Part shown: positions 56,176 to 64,000 of the stretch, piece by piece
Layout: each line of letters opens with the position of its first letter
Numbering within the stretch: the first letter of the stretch is position 1
Origin: Athripsodes cinereus
Taxonomy: Eukaryota > Arthropoda > Insecta > Trichoptera > Leptoceridae
DNA length: 64,000 nucleotides
NCBI GenBank assembly: GCA_947579605.1
Contig: OX388320.1
Span: forward strand, 1,736,001 to 1,800,000
Direction: 5' to 3'
The notes under the pieces: model-generated
Seen by the model: the letters and a program-made list of their open reading frames with translations, nothing else
Databases searched by the model: none
What the model was told of the DNA's origin: nothing
Position numbers and translations under genes: made by a program

Positions 56176-56328
56176 TTTATTTAAAATTCTACATAGAATG
56201 TGAGTGTTAATAGACCTAACTTCTTTATGTTTTATTCAGTCGAATTAAAAGCAACCTTTTTAAAGTAAATTTACCAATACCTACGAATATTCCATGAAAA
56301 TTTCAAATGATATCATACATAATTTATC

Positions 56329-56560
56329 AGAAGACAGACTACCACTTAGATCTTTGGAGTCCGTGGGATAATGCAGAAGACCGGTGGGCCGCTCTAGAAG
56401 AAGCCGGTTAGGGTAGGTGTCAGACATGTGTGTTGAAAGACTTAGTTTAGAGTGGCCAGAGGTCTTGGAAGCAACGGTGGACAGGGATCTCTGGAGGAGG
56501 TACCTAGGCGCAATGGGCCCCCGACCCAATTAGGACAAGGGGAAGAAGATGTATGTATGT
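56329..56560 (+). mobile_element. RTE-type LINE tail, ATGT family
   Basis: Sister of the 4963-5218 insertion with frame-breaking changes. It has the same GATCTTTGGAG and GCAATGGGCCCCCGACCC landmarks and the AAGATGTATGTATGT tail. Flanked by the 10-bp duplication ATAATTTATC (56319-56328 and 56561-56570). Confidence 0.88.
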
Positions 56561-56574
56561 ATAATTTATCTTTA

Positions 56575-56800
56575 ACATTATGCCATCTCCCATAAATGAG
56601 GTAGCCACTATTGAGTAAACTTATCGCAACTAATCAACATACCAGTCATTCTCTTTGTGCGAATAAAAAATTCAGAATGCTTGGCGCACCACAAAGCTGA
56701 AATGAATAATCATAATGTTTAATATTATATTCGTGACGTTTGACGTACACAAGCCTTTTACAGAACTCTTGAAAATGTACAGTAAAGAGTGGACGTTCTA
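56575..56800 (-). mobile_element. SINE-1 copy, diverged
   Basis: CATCTCCCATAAATGAGGTA, TTCAGAATGCTTGGC, CACAAGCCTTTTACAGAACT and AGAGTGG follow the family order. It starts just after the LINE tail duplication at 56570. Confidence 0.62.
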
Positions 56801-56944
56801 TTTCTTACTAAGAACTTTATAAATAAAATACTCAATCTCTTAACAATGCGTTTTTATAATTACGTAGTCAAATATTTAAAAGGTTGTTAGGAACGTCTTT
56901 ATCTGTGGTCCATCATCGATATTGACTACTATTTTACTACTAAT

Positions 56945-57130
56945 ATTCCACCGTGGCATGCCCCACAAGTAGGGTAGCCAACAGATCAGTTGTATGTTAT
57001 AGACATACAAGTTGTCCTCTTCGTGCTAACAAGAAATTAAGACATACAGGATTTTTTACAGTATGTGGCAAACCTCGATAATAAACATTTTCCAATCCAA
57101 TAATTTCACGACTTGGTTACGATACAGGTT
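56945..57130 (-). mobile_element. SINE-1 copy, partial
   Basis: TATTCCACCGTGGCATGCCC, ACAAGTAGGGTAGCCAACAG, GTTGTCCTCTTCGTGC; the head half is missing after about 57130. Confidence 0.65.
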
Positions 57131-57829
57131 TTGAATTTCCACACAATATCAAGCAAGTAAATGCTATAATGAAAATATCTGTTATATAGATAGATTACCA
57201 AAATCTCAAATTGTGAATCAGCGCTAACCGATAATCCATTAAGTGAGCAAAAGTTTTAACATCATCACTATCATGCTCTTTATAGGCTATTGCAGAGTAA
57301 ATAGCTAGAAGTCAAAAACAATGTATTGTGTAGTTTGTGTCTCTCGGTTATTTGGCTCCAAAACTTCATTAGAAAATAAGACCCCTGACCATCGTCCTTA
57401 ATATCGGGTGTAAAATTTAATGAGCGTAATTATTGTTTCAACAAACTGAACACTTGCGATGAATGGAGTATAGTAGGTGCTATTTGGTACACTAGACTCA
57501 TTGTTAGTGTTATATGGAAGATAAAGACAGATTTAAACGTTACCTATAAATTACTGTATTTATCGACATTGTTGAATATAGCATTACTTGTGGTCGATGG
57601 GTCTCCTTCAATGGATAAATATTGTTTATAAATTTAAAAAAAATATACATTATACTTATTCCCGAACATCTGACCTTTATATATGTAGGTATGCATTGTA
57701 TTTTGTTTACTGTGGGTACACCCACAAAGTAGAGACTGATAGCACTGTCTTACCTGAAACAAGAGAGAAAAAATGTATGTTATTTAAGTATCTAATTACA
57801 TTAATTATGAAAAATATGGCATCCTACAG

Positions 57830-58025
57830 TAAAATTGGCCATAGAAGGGAAGATTGAGGGCCGTAGAGGAGTTGGAAGAAAGCGGATTTCTTGGATTAAG
57901 AACATTCGGGAGTGGACCGGGATGAAAAGTGTGGAGGAGCTGATTCGTGCTGCCCAGAACAGAAAAGATTTTTTCCAAGTGGTCGTCAACGTCGGGGGAA
58001 CCCAACAAGACACATAAATAAGAAG
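57830..58025 (+). mobile_element. RTE LINE tail, REWTG family
   Basis: Encodes LAIEGKIEGRRGVGRKRISW, REWTGMKSVEELIRAAQNRK, VVVNVGGTQQDT, stop. It ends in AAGAAGAAT. Same family as 41739-41859. No clear target-site duplication. Confidence 0.82.
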
Positions 58026-58708
58026 AATAATGCTTTAATTCCTAAAAAATTGCTAAAGGATATCACATATGTATGCAATTTGCGCGCCCTTTGGGGTATT
58101 TTATTTTTTGCACATACATTCATATGTATGGTCAATCACACTTTATTTATTAAAAAAAGAGTTTTCTACTATGTATTGCAAAAGTCATTACTTTAGATTT
58201 TAAGACGTCTGCATACGGTATCGAAACACTAAGAGGTCTACGACTGGTTGTACTAGGTGAAGATAGTTTGACATTTATCAAAAGAACTCCTCTCTATTCA
58301 AGTTGAGTTTTGTGTTGAAGAAAACATTCGTGTTATATTTATTATTACCAGTGTGAAAAATAAACAGAGTTCTTGTTTTGTAATAAAAAAAACACCTGAA
58401 AAATAAAATTGATCATACAGAAGGCGGACATATTACCTTGAGGCAATACAATGGTTGATAAACATGTTTTAACATAAGTGAATTTAGATAAAATAGAATA
58501 CTCGGAACTTTTAAAAAAGAATTAAAAATTTATATTAATCATTTTTCCATTTTTTTTTTAATCTTTATTATTATTTTTTTCACAATGAAAGCGCACAAAC
58601 ACTTAAATTGAAAAATGTTATAACTTATATTATTTCGATCCGCAAAAAAAGCTATTTCTTGCGAAAGACATGTATGTAGGTAAACTTATAAATTGTACAT
58701 CTATATAA

Positions 58709-58963
58709 TATCTATGGCTAACCGGACAAATATTGTAAGTCCACTTTTTGGTAAAATTGAGTTATGATACGCATTTTGTAAAACGTGACACTGTCTTTGA
58801 TATTTGAAAATATAGTTGATCCACACGCAATACAAACCGAGATATGATCAATTAGAAAATGCATATTAGGCTCAAATACTACTCTATTCAAACTTTCATG
58901 TCGAGTTTTCTCAAAACTATAAAAAGTGGATATACAATATTATTGTCCAGTTAGCCATCGATA
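58709..58963. mobile_element. MITE, diverged relative of the 38.2-kb copy
   Basis: Ends ATCTATGGCTAACCGGACAA and, inverted, ATCGATGGCTAACTGGACAA. The arms share about 43 bp. Internal landmarks GAGTTATGATACGCAT and TCTCAAAACTAT also occur in the 38.2-kb element, so the two are one family. Confidence 0.68.
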
Positions 58964-59280
58964 TGTACGATTAAGAAAGTTCATTCTAAGATTTAATAAT
59001 ACATTATTGATCTATGAAGCTTAAATAAGAAGTATCAACTGGCCGTGTGATAATGTTATCTTTGTAGTACAGACAAAAATCAAAGTAAACAAGCTGAATA
59101 AGATCATTAAGCTCCCACAGAAAGTTTAGATAGTCGATGATAGTGAGTGAAATCTTTAATGATGGTAAATGTTATGTAGTAGGTAATGATCATAAGTTGT
59201 AGTATACAATATAGGTATACAAGCAATGTTGTGGTTAATTTGTAAAAAAATTGAATGGTGAAAATACTAATCTGCTATAC

Positions 59281-59425
59281 TACTACTATATACCACCACA
59301 GCATTTCTCACAACTGGGGTAACCAGCAGATCAGCTGTATGTTATAGACATGAAAGCTCAACAAAAAATGAAACATTCTTAAAACTGCGTTTTAAAGACA
59401 TTTTGTTTTTTGTGACATTCCAAAT
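59281..59425 (-). mobile_element. SINE-1 copy, partial
   Basis: Tail-side half with TACTACTACTATATACCACC, CTCACAACTGGGGTAACCAG. A run of TAG repeats in sense orientation marks its 3' end. Confidence 0.68.
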
Positions 59426-59489
59426 CTATCATCATCAAAGTAATTAAATAAAACAAACTAAACGATATCTTACAAAAAAAGTATTGGAA

Positions 59490-59632
59490 GCAAGCTTTGA
59501 GTTCACCGGTAGCCTGGAGGTCTCGGCCTCGTGAACAGGGGGTCCGTGGTGGCAATCCCAGGTGCCGGCAAGCTCCTCTTTCACGATAAAAGCTTTTAGC
59601 TTACTGTGAAAGGTGCATAAGGTTGTAAAAAA
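59490..59632 (+). mobile_element. SINE-3 copy
   Basis: CACCGGTAGCCTGGAGGTCT, GGGGGTCCGTGGTGGCAATC (diverged B box), CTTACTGTGAAAGGTGCATA. Joined to an A-run at 59625. Confidence 0.78.
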
Positions 59633-59734
59633 AGGTCCATTTGACTGATGTAAACAATATTACTAAAATAATGTGGATGCAATAAACCCAAAACAGGAGG
59701 ATATAGAAAATCATTGAGGAAAATATTTTCAAAT

Positions 59735-59793
59735 TTTCTTCTTCTTCTCCTTGGGCAATTATTAGTCCCACATGATGGAGGGGTCTGCCTTAC
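59735..59793 (-). mobile_element. Minimal 59-bp LINE tail insertion
   Basis: Flanked by the 10-bp duplication ATTTTCAAAT (59725-59734 and 59794-59803). The minus strand reads GCAGACCCCTCCATCATGTG and ends AGAAGAAGAAGAA, a LINE terminus truncated to its last few dozen bases. Confidence 0.78.
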
Positions 59794-60087
59794 ATTTTCA
59801 AATATGGATGCTAAATGGTTAAAGAAGACAAACATTTTTAATGAAGTACAGTCAGCAAATCTTTTCAAAGTTTAATGAGATAATACATGGCGTAATTCTT
59901 ATAAATAAGATAAATATTTTTCAATTTAATAAACTTTTACCGGTAAACTGGAAAACTAGTGGGTAGTTTAAAAATAACATATCGATGTTGTTTACACATT
60001 ATTCTTAGAACTTAGATATAAATAGAACCGAAATAAGCTGTTCCATTAACTGTTTCAGGAATTTTGTGTACTTATTATAAGTATGTA

Positions 60088-60506
60088 CACTTAACCAAGG
60101 CTCAAGAGCGGAATTACCTACTAAGCTTTGAAAACAAGTGTCTTAGAAGGATTTTGGATGTCAGATGGTATGAACATGTTACAAATGATGCTGTGCGCCG
60201 GCGCATCCAGCAGAGACCTGTAATCTCCGTAAAACAAGAGAGACGATGGTCCTGGCTGGGACATGTTTTGAGAATGCCCAATGATAGTTGGCCAAAAAGA
60301 GCACTGTTCTTCCGTCCGCAGGGGTTCCGTAGGCCCGGGCGTCCCTCTTTCACAATACACCGTTCCTATGACAACGATATCAGAGCGCAAGGAATGTCGT
60401 GGGAAGAGGTGACGCAATTGGCACAGAGACGCTCTGAATGGAGGAGGCTGGTTTCTGCCCTGTGCTCCCGAGAGGAGCGTTAAGGGCGATGATGATGATG
60501 ATGATG
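60088..60506 (+). mobile_element. RTE LINE tail, GATGAT family
   Basis: A 419-bp insertion with a 14-bp duplication ATTATAAGTATGTA (60074-60087 and 60507-60520). Encodes the same C-terminus as the 18.4-kb copy (LRRILDVRWYEHVTNDAVRR to CSREER), with an open frame and a (GATGAT)n end. Confidence 0.92.
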
Positions 60507-60524
60507 ATTATAAGTATGTATGTA

Positions 60525-61185
60525 CATATGTACTCACTATAAGGATTCGTAACACATTAGTGAGACATTTGACAAATTTTCTGAAAGCATTTTACCAATG
60601 TTATTAATGTCTTACTGTTCCTCCTTAACCTAACTCATTTGTCTCTAAACTTACATTCTGTAAGTAGCACTACCTAATATGGATGTGTACTTCTTATACA
60701 TATTGTATGTACGTATGATATGGTGGAAGATATCGTTAACCTTTTTCGAAAATATATACCAAGAATTCTTTTTGAAGAAATGTTTAAAGAATTTTAGCAT
60801 ATATATCTATATCGAATAATTAGTAAATGTGTTTGTAAAACGCTGAAAGCTGTTGAATATATAATCCAAAATATATACCTAACCCTATTTTAATTAAAGA
60901 TTTGCTCTGTAATTATAACAGCAATAGAAGCATCCAGCATGCTTATTTATGATTTTTTTTTCAACCACATGTTCAGGTACAAGTTCCTATTTCCATTTTA
61001 TTATTGTTTCTTTACTTTACAACTTTTCTGGGTATTTTTAATTCATTCACAAAACTCGTTGCATTATTTTCGGACAACAACATTTTCCATTCAGTTATAA
61101 GTGAATTATTAATTTATTTATGTGTGATATAAACGGTTTTTGCTTCTCAAATTACAATAAAATATACTTAACATAAGTCACAAAA
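60525..61185. other. Unassigned stretch
   Basis: AT-rich; nothing recognised. Confidence 0.5.
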
Positions 61186-61189
61186 ATTA

Positions 61190-61315
61190 ATTTATTTATT
61201 TATTTTATTCTTCACAGTACATTGGTTACAAAATCAAAACAAAGTATCATTAAAATATCATTGATACAATTCAATGTACAGAAGGCGAATTTATCGATTA
61301 AATGCGATATTTATT
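61190..61315 (-). repeat. LINE 3' end, GCGAGTTTATCGC family
   Basis: ATTTATTTATTTTATTCTTC, TGTACAGAAGGCGAATTTAT, TAAATGCGATATTT. Confidence 0.58.
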
Positions 61316-61479
61316 GTTACTCTACATATACTATACAAAAGCAGCATAAAATATTGTTACAAAATTAAAGTATGTTTATGAAAATTTTAAGATAATGATG
61401 TCAATATTATAATTAGACATCAATAAAACAAACAAATAACACCTACCAGTGCATCTATATATAAACATTTAAATGCACT

Positions 61480-62040
61480 ATCAGAAGTCACGTTCAAGTC
61501 TATGGCATTAACCTCCAATGCCATAAATCTATGTAGGCATAGCTGCATAAACAGATTTCATGTATTAGATATAAATACCAAGTAAGTACCTATACAGGCA
61601 CAATGACATGATGTTGACTGGTACTGGGTTCCACAACTATACGCATATACGCCTATGTACATAGCATTGTGAATATTTAGGAGAAATTTAGGCAAATGGA
61701 CATGGCCATAATATTCATGGTATGAGAGATGCTTTTAATTTGGCTTGGCGTACAGAGACAGGAGGATGGTAAGTAAGGCAAAGACCTTTTATTATTATCG
61801 TGGCTTATTGCCACTTTATATACCTACCCGTAGTAATAATATGGTGATAATGGACATCGGGCCACGGGGTACCGCATCCGCACTTAGTACCTACGGATGT
61901 TGCGGTGAGTCGGGCTACACGTTACAGGTTAAGTATGATATTGTACATGGCAGATTTCTTAATACCATTCTCTCTATGTGTATTTTAGCTACGGGCCACG
62001 GGCAGTAAGGTTTACCAATTTACTTACATACGTAGGTACT
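61480..62040. other. GC-richer unassigned patch
   Basis: Contains GGGCCACGGGGTACCGCATC, and GGGCCACGGGCAG again at 61994, with an 87-codon plus-strand frame (61745-62008) that I cannot match. It lacks the repeat families seen elsewhere. Confidence 0.35.
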
Positions 62041-62297
62041 ACAGAAACTATACAGATATTAGGTACCTAAAAAAAAAAAAAAAAAAGGTACCTAGTATGA
62101 AAGATGAAAGAGAGACACATCCATCTTCTTACGTACCAGTTGAGCCTAGTGGCCATTGCGCAAAAGTACTCCCTTAAGAAATCCTTGTCCGTTGCTGATA
62201 TACCATGACTAATATTATCTCGAGTTTCTGAATTTTGAATTCAATGAAATTATCTAAGCTGATATCTGTCTGTCTTTTTATTAAAAACAATAAAATA

Positions 62298-62432
62298 CAT
62301 AATTAATAATAATAATAAACTTTATTTTACAAAATATATGGATACAAATAATAAGGTTACATGGTATAAACGAATAATTTTGCACAATGGGCGAGTTATC
62401 GCAGGGACGCGATATCTTCCAACTAACCCAAT
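62298..62432 (-). repeat. LINE 3' end, GCGAGTTTATCGC family
   Basis: AATAATAATAATAAACTTTA tail side, TTTTGCACAATGGGCGAGTT, GCGATATCTTCCAACTAACC. Closest to the 3.2-kb copy. Confidence 0.65.
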
Positions 62433-62439
62433 ATAATTA

Positions 62440-63255
62440 AGTAGGTATATGTGGAAACAAAAACTTTTAGCACAACACAATATGAATAGGATCTTAATCT
62501 TGTCTTGATCTTAATCCTATACGATGCGCGATATTTTAACTTAATTAAGATAACAAGAAAACTAAATGCAAATTATATTCACTGTACAACAAAAATTCAG
62601 AAATGTTTTATAAAGTTAAATAAGTTAATATGCTAACCTTAAGTCAAACTAAAATATCACCTACCTACTGATTATGATGAAAACTTCCTTATTTACTCTA
62701 CAAAAACTAACACAATGCACGTAGAAACGAACGAAATGTTTAGATAAATAAATTATAACCCAACAATTAGTTAAGTCACGTTATGCATAATTCCTTCTAC
62801 GTAGATAGTTTCAAACATCTGGCGTCAAAAAGAAACAGAGTCTTTCCCTCGTTGAAGTTGATATTTATCATTCTGAAAGGAATTAAGCCACCTCCAAATG
62901 AATATGTTTTGTAGGAATTTGTTGTTGCCTATTTCCTTTCCTCGAAATAATCTCCATTGCGTAGGTACCCACGCGTTAATAATTTATCATTCACTATCGA
63001 GCAATAGTACTAACCTATTTTTCAGACTTGTTATATTATGTTGTATCTAGGAAAACTAATATGGGTGAAGTTAATAAAACATGATCTAAATATTGAACCG
63101 TTGAATTGGAAAACCTCTTTTTCACACTCGTTCATCGAAGCTTTTTTTATCGTTCATTCATCGATCACTGGACTGCATATCAATATTTTAAATATTTTAA
63201 TAGAGTACCTATCGAACGAAGCACTTCTGTTACTTGATTGTTTATAAATCGCGAT
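62440..63255. other. Unassigned stretch
   Basis: AT-rich; no supported coding or repeat signal before the dispersed repeat at 63260. Confidence 0.5.
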
Positions 63256-63259
63256 CGAT

Positions 63260-63425
63260 TTTAGAAAACCGTTGCAATTGCTCAGCGAAACAATACTTTG
63301 GTAGTTACTGCTGTTTTTGGCAATGGTTTGCTGTGATCGATTGTGATTTAAATACTTTCAAGTAACAGAAGTGCATTGTAGAATGCTCTTTTAAAAACAT
63401 TCAAAATGTCTTGAAACTGTTACAT
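63260..63425 (+). repeat. Dispersed repeat copy
   Basis: Shares CAAGTAACAGAAGTGCATTG with 49.1 kb (CAAGTAACAGAAGTACATTG) and ATTCAAAATGTCTTGAAACTG with the first 400 bp of the window. Confidence 0.45.
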
Positions 63426-63504
63426 ATTTATTTCTACAAAAAAAGATGATGTTGTATATCAATAATCAGATTAGGACAAAAAATCTACATCTTAGAATTT
63501 ATGT

Positions 63505-63547
63505 GCGATGGTGATGAGCAGGCCCGAGTGCCTGATGTTGTGGCCAA
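63505..63547 (-). mobile_element. Scrap of FEMWCYRRMLK-family LINE
   Basis: Minus strand GGCCACAACATCAGGCACTC and GGCCTGCTCATCACCATCGC correspond to GHNIRHSGLLITIA of the family. Only 43 bp remain. Confidence 0.7.
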
Positions 63548-64000
63548 GTATGTGTGAAGGTATAAGCTGAAGTATGAATGAGGGTAAAATTCACAAAATT
63601 TAATCTAATATATTTAAATTAAGATTCTAATTACTGATATCGCGTCAGAAGTTATTCGCCAGCCGTGGGTTAAATTTGATATAATTGTCAATTGAAAAGA
63701 TATTGATACAAAACTATTGATTCATGTTGTCACAAAAAACAGGAATAGTGACAATAATAATTAGAAAGAATCAAAATCTTTTCACCGCAACAGAATAAAT
63801 GAGTCGTATAAATGCAAACAGCGCTATCTCCTTACAAGCAGAATTTGAGTTGGGTAAATGTATTTGAAATATTTGCAATATAAAGTGACAAAAAGTTTGA
63901 AAATAACTAAAGCAAAGAGAAAGTAATATTTTTTTCATTTAGAAAGTATAACTTTTACAAGATATATAAACAAAATATTTAGATGTATTTTGCAAATTTT

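Noticed and set aside
61745..62008. 87-codon frame as a gene
   Set aside because: No domain, no clear splice context and no similarity I recognise; kept only as an unassigned patch.

Overview
This window looks like gene-poor, AT-rich nuclear DNA from an insect. I found no convincing host exon, no rRNA and no functional tRNA gene. The repertoire is animal and arthropod-like: many 5'-truncated RTE-type and jockey-type LINEs, Penelope-like elements (PLEs), tRNA-derived SINEs, MITEs and one intact mariner. Scattered TAGGTACCTA-like motifs and the repeat mix make a lepidopteran my best guess. That is an inference from memory, not something shown by a marker gene.

Layout. Positions 1-5,700 hold a PLE terminus with a hammerhead-like motif, a tail-to-tail pair of RTE LINE tails, a full SINE-1 copy and a jockey-type LINE 3' end that was itself hit by a younger LINE insertion. 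Positions 5,700-13,300 hold scattered LINE tails and a LINE 3' UTR with 140-bp internal repeats. A PLE with inverted termini lies at 13,310-13,700. Positions 16,000-24,100 carry LINE tails with clean target-site duplications and a large inverted duplication (21,058-22,085). A 32-bp minisatellite (25,936-26,205) and a foldback-like element built of TTCGAA repeats (26,758-27,440) follow, then a tRNA-headed SINE and more PLE termini. Positions 32,800-39,600 carry LINE fragments, a palindromic PLE dimer, a PLE 3' end and a MITE. At 40,350-41,485 lies a 5'-truncated PLE with a GIY-YIG endonuclease reading frame between 210-bp inverted arms, each carrying an identical hammerhead ribozyme motif. Positions 42,000-52,000 are older repeats. 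Around 51,750-53,110 a SINE-1 copy holds a tandem triplication, a LINE tail and a TTAA-flanked element. A complete 1,300-bp mariner (DD41D) lies at 53,956-55,255. The remainder is LINE tails, SINEs and a second MITE.

How the parts relate. The only gene that looks functional is the mariner transposase, which would act on its own terminal inverted repeats. The PLE frame is a truncated remnant. The SINEs have microsatellite-like 3' tails resembling those of the RTE-type LINEs, which suggests those LINEs mobilise them. The most unusual signal is the set of hammerhead-like ribozymes in PLE termini. One subfamily replaces the C3-G8 core pair by U3-A8 in all three copies.
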